Notes under the pieces: generated by a model | Database searches by the model: none | Seen by the model: the letters and a program-made list of their open reading frames with translations, nothing else | Told to the model about the DNA's origin: nothing | Made by a program: the position numbers and the translations under genes | In this document: one piece after another, positions 1-8,702 of the stretch | Position numbering within the stretch: the stretch's first letter is position 1 | How the letters are laid out: every line of letters begins with the position of its first letter | DNA from: Bog-756 sp963745955 | GTDB lineage: Bacteria; Actinomycetota; Acidimicrobiia; Acidimicrobiales; RAAP-2 | NCBI GenBank assembly: GCA_963745955.1 | Contig: CAVUZI010000014.1 | Coordinates: 1 to 64,000 of the forward strand | DNA: 64,000 nucleotides | Direction of reading: 5' to 3'

Positions 1-36
1 GGTGAGGGTCGCGGGTTCGAATCCCGTCGTCCGCTC
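1..36 (+). tRNA. 3' end of a tRNA-Gly(GCC)-like gene (att copy 1, partial)
   Basis: The window opens inside a tRNA. The T-arm (stem GCGGG/CCCGT around the TTCGAAT loop) and the 3' acceptor strand CGTCCGC with discriminator T are visible; no CCA is encoded here. The same sequence recurs at 4549-4594, where the anticodon loop TTGCCAA is also present, so I assign tRNA-Gly(GCC). The 5' half lies outside the window, so I cannot tell whether this copy belongs to an intact tRNA. An integrase start follows 58 bp downstream, the usual layout of a tRNA-targeting integrative element. Confidence 0.7.
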
Positions 37-57
37 TCAATGCGGTTGACCCGTTAC

Positions 58-77
58 TTGGCCATGGGTTGGCCATG
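58..77 (+). repeat. Two phased TTGGCCATG repeats upstream of integrase remnant
   Basis: TTGGCCATG occurs at 58-66 and 69-77, an 11-bp period of one helical turn. Element 2 has three copies with the same period at 4631-4661. The position between att and the integrase start suits arm-type integrase or excisionase sites, which is inference. Confidence 0.5.
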
Positions 78-94
78 GCTCCTAACCTTCGATC

Positions 95-275
95 ATGTCA
101 GGATCGATCCGTAGACGAGGACCGAAGAGCTGGCAGCTGCGCATCTACGTGGGGATGGACGCCCGGGCGTCGAGGAGCCTGAACGTCTACGCACCTGCCA
201 TTCCTGGTGGTGACCGCGCTGCTACGCAACAATCGTGCGACCGGCTGAAAATGGCCGAGCGAGGTCAGGTCGCGA
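95..275 (+). pseudogene. Tyrosine integrase remnant (internal deletion)
   Basis: The first 23 residues match the N terminus of the element-2 integrase (start MSGSIRRRGP at 4679). They are then joined directly to its extreme C terminus, including the catalytic-tyrosine block (SLNVYAPAIPGGDRAA here, TLNVYAHAIPGGDRAA there). About 960 bp encoding the SAM-like core-binding domain and the catalytic Arg/His residues are missing. The junction falls at about 160-165, where the two flanks share a short GC-rich match. The reading frame runs on into the helicase remnant. It cannot encode an active recombinase. Confidence 0.8.
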
Positions 276-577
276 TGAAAGTTCCCCTGCTCCCATCCGG
301 CACCATGTCGACCCGATCGCCGCAAGCTTCACCACCCGAGCCGGTCCTCTATGTCCACCCCACCTCGTTTCAGTACAGCGGGGGTGTTGACCCCTCGGCA
401 CCGGGTGGGATTGCCGCCGTCTACCGGGACCTTGTCGATGACCCCATCCGCACCCAGCAGGTTGTCGACGACGTCATGACTGCGCTGAGCTCTGGGCGCC
501 ACTGCCTCGTGCTAACCCAATGGACCAGGCACCTCGAACAGATCGCCGCTGGGTTGACAGAGGGTGGACACGATCCC
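276..577 (+). pseudogene. AEP primase-helicase remnant, 5' part (split by IS21)
   Basis: This starts at ATG 276, in the same place relative to the integrase end as ATG 5816 in element 2. Only about five N-terminal codons survive before a jump to the helicase C-terminal half. From PSGTMSTR onward it matches the element-2 helicase (7618-7905) closely, including SGRHCLVLTQWT. Roughly 1.8 kb, covering the coiled coil, primase domain and helicase Walker A/B region, is deleted. The copy is then cut at 577 by the IS element. It continues at 3212. Confidence 0.8.
573..577 (+). repeat. Left target-site duplication ATCCC of the IS21-family element
   Basis: ATCCC abuts the left IS end at 578 and is repeated immediately after the right end at 3212-3216. 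The uninterrupted homologue near 7893 reads GACCC-TGTGATT at this place, confirming an insertion with duplication of five bases. Confidence 0.85.
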
Positions 578-734
578 TGTCGTTTGCCAGCCACATGGGA
601 CCAGCTAGCCGCTGGTTTTGCCAGTGGCATGGGACCACCCCCGTTGCCAGTTATGGGACCACCCTGAGGGTCCACCACCGCCGGCCGAAGAGACATTCGG
701 CTGGGCCTCCGAAGCCGATGGCGGAGGAGGCCCC

Positions 735-2301
735 ATGGCGTTCAGGGAGGTAACGGTGGTCCAGATCAAAGAGGCGCTCCGGCGCTGGCTGAGGGGTGAG
801 GGCGAGCGCACCGATCGCCCAGGGGGTCGGCGTCGATCGCAAGACGGCCCGGCGCTACATCGCCGCGGCCGTCGAGCTCGGGGTCGACCGCTCCGGCGGC
901 GAGGAGCAGCTCACCGACGAGCTGATCGGCCAGGTGGTCGAGCGGGTCCGCCCGCACCGCCCCGACGGCCACGGCGAGGCGTGGCGGACGCTGCTCGCCG
1001 AGGAGGCAGCAGATCAAGGCGTGGGTGAAGCAGGACCTGACCGTCGTCAAGATCGGGATCCTGCTCGCCCGCACGGGGCGTCGTGGTCCCGCCCCGCACC
1101 CTGGCCCGCTTCGCCGTCGAGCGTTGCGGGGCCGGCCGGCGGACCGTCACGGTCCGGGTCGACGACCCGCCGCCGGGGATCGAGCTCCAGGTCGACTTCG
1201 GCCGCCTCGGGCTCGTCCCCGACGGCGAGCGGCGACGGGTGTGCCAAGGGCTCATCTTCACCGCCGTGCTTCAGCCGCCACCAGTTCGTCTGGCCGACGT
1301 TCTCCCAGACCACCGAAGAGGTGATCCGCGGCTTCGAGGCGGCCTGGGGCTACTTCGGCGGGGTGTTCCCCGTCGTCATCCCCGACAACATGAAGTCGAT
1401 CGTCATCGAGGCCGAGAACACCGCGCCGCGGTTCAACGACGTGTTCATGGAGTACGCCCAGTCGCGGGGCTTCGTCATCGACGCGGCCCGGGTGGCGACC
1501 CCGACCGACAAGCCCCGGGTCGAACGGGTCGTCCACTACGTGCAGAAGAACTTCTTCGCCGGCGAGACGTTCGTCGACCTGGCCGACTGCCGGGCCCGGG
1601 CCGAGACCTGGTGCACGCACGACGGCCGGCATGCGCATCCACGGCACGACCCAGTGCCGGCCCATCGAGGCGTTCCGCATCGAGGAGCTGCCGCTGCTGC
1701 TCGCCCTGCCCTGCGCACCGTTCGACACGCCGAAGTGGTCCGACCCCAAGGTCCACCGTGACTTCCACGTCGAGGTGGCCAAGGCCATCTACTCGCGTCC
1801 ACCACACGTTGGTCGGCCGGACGCTGCGAGGCCCGGCTGCGACTCGGCCACGGTGAAGCTCTACTCTGCGAGGCGAGCTGGTGAAGGTCCATCCCCGCAA
1901 ACCCCCAGGTGAGCGGCGCACCGACCCGGCCGACATGCCCACGGGCAAGGAGATCTACGCCACCCGGGACATCGAGCGGCTCGAGCAGCATGGCGGCCGA
2001 GCACGGGGAGGCCATCGGCCGCTACGCCGCCGCCATCCTCGACACGCCGCTGCCCTGGACCAAGATGCGCCAGGTCTACCGGCTGCTGGGACTGGTGAAG
2101 AAGTGGGGAGCGCACCGGGTGGACGAGGCGTGCCGACGGGCCCTCGACGCCGAGGCCGTCGACGTGAACCTGGTGTCGCGGATGCTCGAGCGGGCCCGGG
2201 AGTCGACCGAGCCCGAGGCCCGACCCGACCCGGTCGTCATCCAGGGCCGCTTCGCCCGTGACCCCTCGGAGTTCGCCTCGACGAACGAGGCCGGACGATG
2301 A
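735..2301 (+). pseudogene. istA: istA, IS21-family DDE transposase (multiple frameshifts)
   Basis: Stitched across frames the product runs about 500 residues from MAFREVTVVQIKEALRR to PSEFASTNEAGR. It has an N-terminal helix-turn-helix (GVGVDRKTARRY) and a DDE integrase core: ELQVDFGRL, VVIPDNMKS and PRVERVVHYV hold the presumed D, D and E. At least eight shifts occur, near 800, 1004, 1077, 1268, 1625, 1790, 1830-1870 and 1985. Most are +1, as if one base were inserted each time. Either the gene is decayed or the sequence is error-rich here. Its TGA overlaps the istB ATG by four bases (ATGA), as in intact IS21 elements. Confidence 0.85.
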
Positions 2302-3110
2302 GCGCACCCACCCCCACCGTCTCGCCCGAGCTCAAGGTCCTCATGCGCAAGCTGCGGCTCGGCCAGCTCATCGACACCCTGCCCGAGCGCCTGGCCCTGG
2401 CCAGGAGTCACGACCTCACCCACGTCGAGTTCTTGGAGCAGCTGTTCTGCGACGAGGTCACCCGCCGCGACGCCGACTCGGCCGGGCGCCGGGCCCGAGC
2501 GGCCCGCCTCGATCCCGCACATGGTGCTCGAGGCCTGGGACGAGGACGCCAAGATCACCTACGACCGGGCGGTGTGGTCCGAGCTCGTCTCCCTGCGCTT
2601 CGTCGAGCAGGCCCGCAACGCCTTCATCCTGGGCCCGGTCGGCGTGGGCAAGACCTTCATGGCCACCGCCCTCGGGCACATCGCCTGCCGCCGGCGCATC
2701 AGCGTGCACTTCGAACGGGCCGACCGGCTGCACAAGCGACTGAAGGCGGCCCGCCTCGACGCCAGCTACGATCACGAGATGCGCAAGCTCATCGGCGTCG
2801 ACCTGCTCATCATCGACGACTTCGCCCTCACCGCCTCGACGCCACCGAGACGGCCGACATCTACGAGCTGTGCGTCGAACGGCACCACTCCGCGTCCACG
2901 GTGCTGACCTCGAACCGGGACCCGAGCGAATGGCTGGCCGTCATGGCCGACCCGCTGCTCGCCCAGTCGGCCGTCGACCGGCTGAAGAGCGCGGCGTGGG
3001 AGCTCGATCATCGAGGGCGAGTCCTACCGCCAGCACGAGAAGCCGATCATCGGCGGGCCGCCGACGGACCCTCCTCCGGCGAGGCCCCGGCGGCCACGCA
3101 GCTTGACACC
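2298..3110 (+). pseudogene. istB: istB, IS21-family transposition helper ATPase (frameshifted)
   Basis: It starts MSAPTPTVSPELKVLMRK in overlap with istA. It has the AAA+ Walker A GPVGVGKTFMA, Walker B LLIIDDFAL and the RHHSASTVLTSNRDPSEW segment typical of IstB (about 250 residues). Frame changes near 2515, 2838 and 3006 prevent one continuous product. IstB is the ATP-dependent target-site regulator of IstA. After the last shift the frame stays open through the right IS end into the helicase remnant (to 3513). This is probably accidental. Confidence 0.85.
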
Positions 3111-3211
3111 ACCGCCGGCCGCCGGGATCATCGCGTCAGCCGGCCGAAGTGGACGCGAGGTGGTCCCATGCTGCTGGCAACGGGGTGGTCCCTTAGGACT
3201 GGCAAACGACA

Positions 3212-3216
3212 ATCCC
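3212..3216 (+). repeat. Right target-site duplication ATCCC
   Basis: Direct repeat of 573-577, immediately outside the right IS end. Confidence 0.85.
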
Positions 3217-3514
3217 GTGGTTCTGCGGGGCGGCATGGGGGCCAAGGCCCGAGCTGCAGCTCTTTCGCGTCTCGACGTTGAACCCGACGGAGGACCACTT
3301 CTGGTTGTGGCCACTGGCTCGTACATCGGTGAAGGATTTGATTGCCCGCTGCTCGACACCCTGTTCCTGGCCGCACCGATCGCGTTCAAGGGGCGCCTCG
3401 TGCAATACGCCGGGCGCATCCTGCGGCCCTACCCGGGGAAGTCCACGGCGGAGGTTCATGACTATCACGACGTGATACACGAGTCTCGGCTTCGCCGACC
3501 CCCGCAAGCTTGAC
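3212..3514 (+). pseudogene. AEP primase-helicase remnant, 3' part
   Basis: After the right target duplication the helicase C terminus resumes (VVLRGGMGAKARAAAL, then VVATGSYIGEGFDCP). It matches 7893-8243 of element 2, including helicase motif V/VI-type sequences (GRLVQYAGRILRPYPGKS). About 45 bp present in element 2 between HDV and SLGFADP are missing, which changes the terminal frame (HDVIHESRLRRPPQA). It is non-functional as it stands. Confidence 0.8.
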
Positions 3515-3544
3515 TGATGAGCCTGCCGGGACCGAACGTCAGCC

Positions 3545-3567
3545 CCGAGACCGACTCGCGGTCTCGG
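3545..3567. terminator. Hairpin between helicase remnant and hicB
   Basis: CCGAGACCG (3545-3553) and CGGTCTCGG (3559-3567) form a perfect 9-bp stem with a 5-nt loop, between two convergent genes. There is no strong T-tract; followed by GTGAGACAAAACG. A bidirectional terminator is likely but unproven. Confidence 0.45.
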
Positions 3568-3606
3568 TGAGACAAAACGAGAAGGCGTGACGTGCCTCAC
3601 GGTTCC

Positions 3607-3620
3607 TCGTCTGCAGACGA
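3607..3620. other. 14-bp perfect palindrome downstream of hicB
   Basis: TCGTCTGCAGACGA is a perfect palindrome about 43 bp beyond the hicB stop. Function unknown; it could be part of the termination region or a protein site. Confidence 0.4.
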
Positions 3621-3662
3621 ACTGATCAGACAAGCGACCTTGACCCACTCAAGACGCCGGGG

Positions 3663-4061
3663 TCAGCCAGCGTGCTTGAGCGTCGAGCGTTCGATCTGTT
3701 GCGCCCGCTGGTAACTGATTCCTGCCAGCGTTGCCGAATCCCGCAGGGTAAGTCCTTCACCTCGTAGGGCGAGCACCGCGTTGCGGACTGCGTCGCTCGC
3801 CGCGGTGCCGATCTCCTCGGCTTTCCGCCGAAGTTCGACGGCTTCACGGGCCGCTGCGCCTGCCGCACCGGGGTAGACCGTCTCGATCTCAATCGCGTAC
3901 GTACCTGGCTTCTCGCCGGTCATCAGTTCGACCACTTCGGCCACGTCACCTGCCACCTGATCGAGGCGTCGTGCCTGGCTGACCGCTCCAGGGAGCTCGG
4001 ACACCGTCACCACCCACCAGCCCGTGGAGTCCCACTCGCATCGCACGGTGTAGGTCTTCAT
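3663..4061 (-). CDS. hicB: HicB-family antitoxin
   Basis: The product has 132 residues. The N-terminal HicB partial RNase-H fold is visible (MKTYTVRCEWDSTGWWVVTV, then a GAVSQARRLDQVAGDVAEVV helix), followed by a longer C-terminal helical part ending SYQRAQQIERSTLKHAG that resembles a helix-turn-helix (LTLRDSATLAGISYQRAQQI). HicB neutralises HicA and usually represses its own operon. I chose ATG 4061 because it overlaps the hicA stop (ATGA) and follows GAGGAGAG; a start at 4079 would lie inside hicA. It is coupled downstream of the toxin, the usual hicA-hicB order. It occupies the slot that holds Xre/RES in element 2. Confidence 0.85.
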   Translation of the reverse strand: MKTYTVRCEWDSTGWWVVTVSELPGAVSQARRLDQVAGDVAEVVELMTGEKPGTYAIEIETVYPGAAGAAAREAVELRRKAEEIGTAASDAVRNAVLALRGEGLTLRDSATLAGISYQRAQQIERSTLKHAG

Positions 4062-4276
4062 CGTCTCTCCTCTATCCATTTTTCACCAAACTCCGGGGCC
4101 AGACTCGCCTGGATCGCCCGCAGGGTGCCGGGCGCTTGCTGCTTGACGCCAGCTTTGATCGTGCACGTATGTCCCTTTGGTCCCCGCCATTTCTCGTGAG
4201 ACCCGACCACCCCCACTTTCTCGCAGCCCATCGATTGGAGCAAGGTGCGCAAGGCCTTGGTACTGAGAGGTTTCAT
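4058..4276 (-). CDS. hicA: HicA-family mRNA interferase toxin
   Basis: The product has 72 residues, a typical HicA length. It has the dsRBD-like fold pattern KALRTLLQSMGCEKVGVVGSH and the catalytic histidine in GSHEKWRGPKGH. HicA toxins cleave mRNA, and the adjacent HicB binds and inhibits them. The gene starts at ATG 4276 six bases after a -10-like hexamer, so the transcript is probably leaderless. It overlaps hicB by four bases. No frameshift is seen, so this pair may be functional although the carrying element is defective. Confidence 0.88.
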   Translation of the reverse strand: MKPLSTKALRTLLQSMGCEKVGVVGSHEKWRGPKGHTCTIKAGVKQQAPGTLRAIQASLAPEFGEKWIEERR

Positions 4277-4282
4277 CAGAAT

Positions 4283-4311
4283 AGTCTATCTGGTAGCCTC
4301 CGCCAAGGCAA
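4283..4311 (-). promoter_or_regulatory. hicAB promoter (leaderless)
   Basis: On the minus strand TTGCCT (4306-4311), a 17-bp spacer and TAGACT (4283-4288) sit with only six bases between the -10 and the hicA ATG. This predicts transcription starting at or next to the start codon. Confidence 0.55.
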
Positions 4312-4429
4312 TCGACTAGACTTATCCTCCACCGTGAGCATCGACCACCATTAGGTAGATCATGTGATCGAAGAGACGGACGGCGCCATCGAGTGGGCAC
4401 CCGACGGGTTCGGCGGTGGGTCAGAAACC

Positions 4430-4512
4430 AACTCGTAGTAGACCGGTCTACAACAGGGCATCATTCAGTGGACTCCGTGGAAACTGGGTGGACAGAACAG
4501 CACGTCAACGGA
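4430..4512 (+). repeat. Element-end repeat R1 with 14-bp palindrome
   Basis: This 83-bp sequence differs from R2 (9371-9453) at only six positions. It contains the perfect palindrome GTAGACCGGTCTAC (4438-4451) and a conserved GGACTCCGTGGAAACTGGGT stretch. It lies 36 bp before the tRNA-like att copy. It probably marks the distal end of each element, for instance as an integrase-arm, transfer or replication site. This is inferred from position only. Confidence 0.75.
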
Positions 4513-4548
4513 TTGGATGACATGCCAAAGACTCAGTTCAGCGCCTTT

Positions 4549-4594
4549 TTTGCCAAGGTGAGGGTCGCGGGTTCGAATCCCGTCGTCCGCTCCA
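4549..4594 (+). other. att copy 2: 3' part of tRNA-Gly(GCC) with CCA
   Basis: From the anticodon loop TTGCCAA through the variable region, T-arm and acceptor CGTCCGC-T-CCA this matches the window start (1-35). No D-arm or 5' acceptor strand precedes it (the upstream bases are a run of T and element DNA), so it is a duplicated att segment rather than a working tRNA. It is the junction between the two tandem elements. Confidence 0.8.
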
Positions 4595-4630
4595 GGTCAG
4601 AGGCAATTTCCGGTTCTCGATCCTTGGCGT

Positions 4631-4661
4631 TTGGCCATGACTTGGCCATGGGTTGGCCATG
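4631..4661 (+). repeat. Three phased TTGGCCATG repeats upstream of integrase
   Basis: Copies at 4631-4639, 4642-4650 and 4653-4661 are spaced exactly 11 bp, so they lie on one face of the helix, between att and the integrase ATG. They are good candidates for arm-type recombinase or excisionase sites or an integrase operator. Confidence 0.55.
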
Positions 4662-4678
4662 GCTCCTAACCTTCGATC

Positions 4679-5816
4679 ATGTCCGGATCGATCCGCAGAC
4701 GAGGGCCGAACAGCTGGCAGCTCCGCGTCTACGTGGGGATGGACCCTCAAAGCGGTCGGCAGCGCTGGGCAACGAGAACCGTCCGAGGAAGCGAGCGGGC
4801 GGCCCGCCGGGAACTGGCTTGCTTCGCCGACGAAGCCTCGTACGCCCGGGCTCATGCCGGAACGCTGGCCGAGCTCCTCGATCGCTGGTTTGAGACAGCC
4901 TCGGGGGATTGGGCGGCGAGCACGAAGCGGGAGACCAAGAGCCTCGTCGAGCACCACTTGAAGCCCCACCTGGGACACCTGCCGATCACGAAGGTCACGA
5001 CGGCCGACATCGATGGCTTTTATGCCTACCTGTCCCGATGCGGAGGCCGAATGAGCCGCCCGCTCGCCGCGGGAACTGTCCACCGAGTGCACGTCGTGTT
5101 GCACAGGGCGCTGACTCAGGCTGTCCGATGGCAGTGGATCTGGCTGAACCCCGCGAGTCATGCGAGCCCGCCGCGCTACGTTCCTGCCGAGATCCGTCCG
5201 CCGAGTGCCGGCGAGGTTGCCGAACTCGTCGCCCATGCATCGACGGTGAATCCGTCCCTCGGCCTCTTCTTCTTGTTGGCCGCGACCACCGGTGCCCGCA
5301 GGGGAGAGCTGCTCGCTTTGCGATGGAGGGACGTCGATTTAACGGGAGGGAAGCTTGGCATTTCAGCGATCCCTCGTCGAGGGGCTCGACGGCCCAGTCC
5401 TGGCCCCGACGAAGACTCGGCGCTCGCACCAGGTTGCGCTCGATGCATCATCTATCGGAGCGCTCAAGGATCAGCTGGAGAGAGCGATGCGGACGGCCGA
5501 AAGGACAGATCGGTTCGTCTTCTCGCTCAAGCCGGACGGGATGATCCCGTGGCGCCCGAACTGGGTGACGAAGGCCTTCATCCGTTGTCGCACGGAGGCA
5601 GGACTCCCGCACTTTCGCCTGCACGATCTCCGCCATTTCATGGCGACGGAAATGCTCGACGGAGGAGTCCCCATCGCCGTCGTGTCTGGTCGCCTTGCCC
5701 ACGCCCGGGCATCGACGACCCTGAACGTCTACGCACATGCGATTCCTGGCGGTGACCGCGCTGCGGCGCAACAATTGTCCGAGCGGTTGAAGCGAGCCGC
5801 ACCTGTCAAGTCGTGA
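4679..5816 (+). CDS. int: Tyrosine recombinase/integrase (one frameshift)
   Basis: About 378 residues if the +1 shift near 5365 is repaired. There is an N-terminal AP2-like arm-binding part (MSGSIRRRGPNSWQLRVYVG), a SAM-like core-binding domain (about residues 60-125, TLAELLDRWFETASGDWAAS) and a catalytic domain with Arg in TTGARRGELLALRW, the HDLRH box, a second conserved His in GRLAHARAS and the nucleophile Tyr in TLNVYAHAI. It would integrate and excise the element at tRNA-Gly. ATG 4679 is kept because the same start is conserved in element 1. Its TGA overlaps the helicase ATG (TGATG), so the two are translationally coupled. Confidence 0.88.
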
Positions 5817-8243
5817 TGAGAGTTTCCCCGAACATGAATCCCGGATCTGAAGACATCGACGTCAGCTCGTCTGACACGTTAGACACGGAGCTGGAAGCAT
5901 TGCGCAGGCAGGTTCTCCAGTTGCGGGAGGACAATGCCCGGCTTCAGCGACTGTTGGAGTTGACGCCCCAGGAGGCACGGCTGCCGGATCCGGCACAGAC
6001 AGCCATCTTTGACGTCGCCCCCGGCGCCGTCCACGCTGGGTCGTCTCCTGAAACCAAAGTGAAGTTCTTCCGGGCCCTCTTCGCGGCTCGCACAGATGTG
6101 TATGCGCAGCGATGGGAGAACAGCCGATCGGGCAAATCCGGATGGATGCCAGCGGTCCGGGGTGGCTGGCGTAAGGGCATCCCCGCCTCCGAGACGGGAG
6201 TACCTGCCGTTGACCGAGGAGATTCTTACCGCGCATCTCTCGGGAGAACTCGAGCTCGGTCTCTATCCGATGCTCGACGGAGACCGGTGCGCGTGGCTGG
6301 CTGCAGATTTCGACGGCCAGGCGGCGATGCTTGATGCGTTGTCCTACCTCAAAGCGGCTCGGGCCGTCGGGGCACCCGCCGCGCTCGAGATGTCCCGCTC
6401 TGGCCTTGGAGCCCATGTTTGGTTGTTCTTCGCTTCGCCGGTTTCGGCCGCGAGTGCGCGGCAAGTTGGGTGCGGATTGCTGAGAGAGGCGATTGCGCTG
6501 CGCGGTCGGATGGACCTGGTCAGCTACGACCGTCTGTTCCCGTCTCAGGACGTATTGCAGATCGGCGGATTGGGGAATCTGATCGCGGCTCCACTGCAGG
6601 GGCGGTCCCGGCGCCGGGGAACCACCCTGTTCCTTGACCTGGCCACACTCGAACCGCACGATGACCAGTGGGCTTACCTCTCGAGCGTCGCCCGGCTGTC
6701 CCCACGCGACGTAGCCAGACTGGCGCAACGCCTCGGCCCCGTGAGAGTCGGTTCCTCGGTGAAGGGACTGCAAAAGGCCACCTCGACCAGAATTTCTGTG
6801 CAATCTCCGGGAGTCATTCACGCCCGTCTCGGTGCAGCGATCACCGTCGAGGGAACGGATTTGTCGCCTGCACTGTTGGCGACGCTCAAGCACGCGGCCT
6901 CGATGGCCAATCCAGTCTTCTATGAGCGCCAGCGTCGGCGAGCGTCTACCTGGGACACACCTCGCTATCTTGCGAAACTATGACGAGACCGTTGCCGGAG
7001 ATCTCGATCCTGCCGCGGGGACTCCTTGATCGGCTGCGCGATCTGGTCCAAGAGGCCGGCGGCCGTCTGGATCTCATTGACGAACGCAGCCAGGGCGATC
7101 CCCACACATTCGATTTTACGGCCACACTTGATCCCGAACAGCTGGAGGCCGCCGATGCACTGGCGGTTCACGACCTCGGTGTATTGGTCGCCCCGCCCGG
7201 TGCCGGCAAGACCGTGATCGCCTGTGCTCTGGTGGCCAGCCCACGGCGTATCGACTCTGGTCCTTGTCGATCGGAAGACCCTCGCCGACCAATGGCGCAC
7301 CCGTATCCACGAACTGCTCGGCGAGAAGGCCGGCCAGCGGGGCGGAGGACGAACCAAGACTCGGGGCGTGATCGACATCGCAACGTTGCAGACGCTTGCC
7401 CGTCGTGACGACCTCGCCGCGCTGACATCCGGCTACGGACTTGTTGTTGTCGATGAATGCCACCATGTGCCGGCTGCCGCCTTCGAGCATGCCGTGCGTC
7501 AGATTCCGGCCCGCCGCTGGCTCGGACTGACCGCTACCCCTTACCGCCGTGATCAACTTGATGAGCTCATCGGTCTCCAGCTCGGCCCAGTCCGCGAGAC
7601 CATGGTTCAACTCCCGTCCGGCACCATGTCGACCCGAGTGCCGCAAGCCTCACCACCCGACCCGGTCCTCTATGTCCACCCCACTTCGTTTCGGTACGGC
7701 GGGGGTGCTGACCCCTCGGCACCTGGTGGAATCGCCGCCGTATACCGGGACCTTGTCGCTGACCGCATCCGCACCCAGCAGGTGGTTGGCGACGTCCTGA
7801 CCGCTCTGGACTCTGGACGCCACTGCCTCGTGCTCACCCAGTGGACCAAGCACCTCGAACAACTCGCCGCCGCGCTAACCGAGGCCGGGCACGACCCTGT
7901 GATTCTTCGGGGTGGCATGGGGGTCAAGGTCCGAGCTGCCGCCCTTGCCCGTCTCGACATGAAACCCGACGGAGGGCCACTTCTGGTTGTGGCTACCGGC
8001 TCGTATATTGGTGAAGGCTTTGATTGTCCGGTGCTTGACACCCTGTTTCTCGCTGCACCGATCGCTTTCAAGGGGCGTCTCGTGCAATACGCCGGGCGCA
8101 TCATGCGGCCCTACCCAGGGAAGTCCACGGCGGAAGTTCATGACTATCACGATGTTCTCACGGGAGTGTTGGCCTCGTCGCTGGGCAAGCGCGCCCCCGG
8201 GTACACAAGTCTCGGCTTCGCCGACCCCCGCAAGCTCAACTGA
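5816..8243 (+). CDS. Archaeo-eukaryotic primase plus DEAD/DEAH helicase (TOTE type, frameshifted)
   Basis: Repaired, this is one protein of about 800 residues. It has an N-terminal coiled coil (DTELEALRRQVLQLREDNAR), an AEP-type primase (RWENSRSGKSGWMPAV; CAWLAADFDG with the metal-binding acidic pair; ALEMSRSGLGAHVWLFF; VSYDRLFPSQD) and a superfamily 2 helicase (Walker A APPGAGKT, DECHH box, LGLTATPYRR, GRLVQYAGRIMRPYPGKS). Such proteins are described as TOTE conflict-system primase-helicases; here it may equally replicate the element. Shifts near 6195, 6965, 7005 and 7235 break the frame, all +1. At 6980 an ATG overlaps the primase-frame TGA (ATGA), which may be coincidence. The start at 5816 overlaps the integrase stop. 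Confidence 0.8.
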
Positions 8244-8282
8244 TGATCCTGCGGGACCACCAGATCGGCATTGGTGAGCCTC

Positions 8283-8310
8283 TTGACGGTTGGACTAGCG
8301 GTAGTAGAAT
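8283..8310 (+). promoter_or_regulatory. Promoter of the Xre/RES pair
   Basis: TTGACG (8283-8288) and TAGAAT (8305-8310) are separated by 16 bp, close to the sigma-70 consensus, about 50 bp before the antitoxin ATG. GAGGG (8346-8350) is the ribosome-binding site. Confidence 0.6.
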
Positions 8311-8360
8311 AGGAATCAATACCGGTAAGAAAAGCGGAAGTAAAAGAGGGATGTAAGCGT

Positions 8361-8702
8361 ATGACACTCGACACCGCGGTAGAGGCGAGCGAAATCGTGG
8401 ACGCCCTTAAGCCGTTCGGTATCAAGCAGGGCGACGTGGCGGCGGTAGTCCACGTTTCCGACCGGGCAGTGCGTAGCTGGCGTTCAGGGAGCATTACCAG
8501 TGAGCGCTACGACCGATTGGCGGAAATGCGGGACCTGGTGGTTCTGCTTTCTGACTCGCTAACCGCGCGTGGAGTGGGCCAGTGGCTTCACGCACGTAAC
8601 CGTGTACTCGGTGGCGAGCGCCCAATCGACGTGCTCACTCAGGGGGACTTTGATCGAGTGGAGCAAGCTGCGCGGGCATTCATTGAGGGCTCCTACGTTT
8701 GA
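8361..8702 (+). CDS. Xre/MbcA/ParS-type antitoxin
   Basis: The product has 113 residues. An N-terminal helix-turn-helix (IKQGDVAAVVHVSDRAVRSW) is followed by the C-terminal toxin-binding domain of the DUF2384/MbcA family (GVGQWLHARNRVLGGERPID, then VLTQGDFDRVEQAARAFIEG). This family neutralises RES-domain toxins and autoregulates the operon. It has its own good promoter and GAGGG site. The stop overlaps the toxin start by four bases (TTGA). The frame is intact. Confidence 0.88.
   Translation: MTLDTAVEASEIVDALKPFGIKQGDVAAVVHVSDRAVRSWRSGSITSERYDRLAEMRDLVVLLSDSLTARGVGQWLHARNRVLGGERPIDVLTQGDFDRVEQAARAFIEGSYV

Larger units (their letters stand above)
578..3211 (+). mobile_element. IS21-family insertion sequence, 2634 bp
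   Basis: Both ends begin TGTCGTTTGCCAG (578-590, and the reverse complement of 3199-3211). Several subterminal copies of a TTGCCAG ... ATGGGACCA pattern follow: about three at the left end (to 667) and two at the right end (from about 3150). Multiple terminal repeats, a TGT end, two overlapping genes (istA/istB) and a 4-8 bp target duplication are IS21-family hallmarks. It is flanked by ATCCC duplications and splits the helicase remnant between the codons for GHDP and V-LRGGMG. Both genes carry several frameshifts. Confidence 0.9.
1..4548 (+). mobile_element. Integrative element 1: degenerate, HicAB-carrying
   Basis: Bounded by the tRNA-Gly 3' end at 1-36 and its repeat at 4549-4594. It contains an integrase remnant (95-275), a helicase remnant (276-577 and 3212-3514) interrupted by an IS21-family insertion (578-3211), hicB/hicA (3663-4276), and the 83-bp repeat R1 (4430-4512). 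Every element-type part aligns with the tandem partner at 4549-9453, but integrase and helicase have lost their central parts, so it should be non-autonomous. The left boundary may lie slightly outside the window. Confidence 0.65.

Noticed and set aside
4549..4594. A complete tRNA gene at the internal att
   Set aside because: Only the part from the anticodon loop to CCA is present; no D-arm or 5' acceptor strand precedes it.
6096..6983. Separate primase gene ending in ATGA overlap with a helicase gene
   Set aside because: Family members are single polypeptides and the overlap lies between two further frame changes, so it looks accidental.
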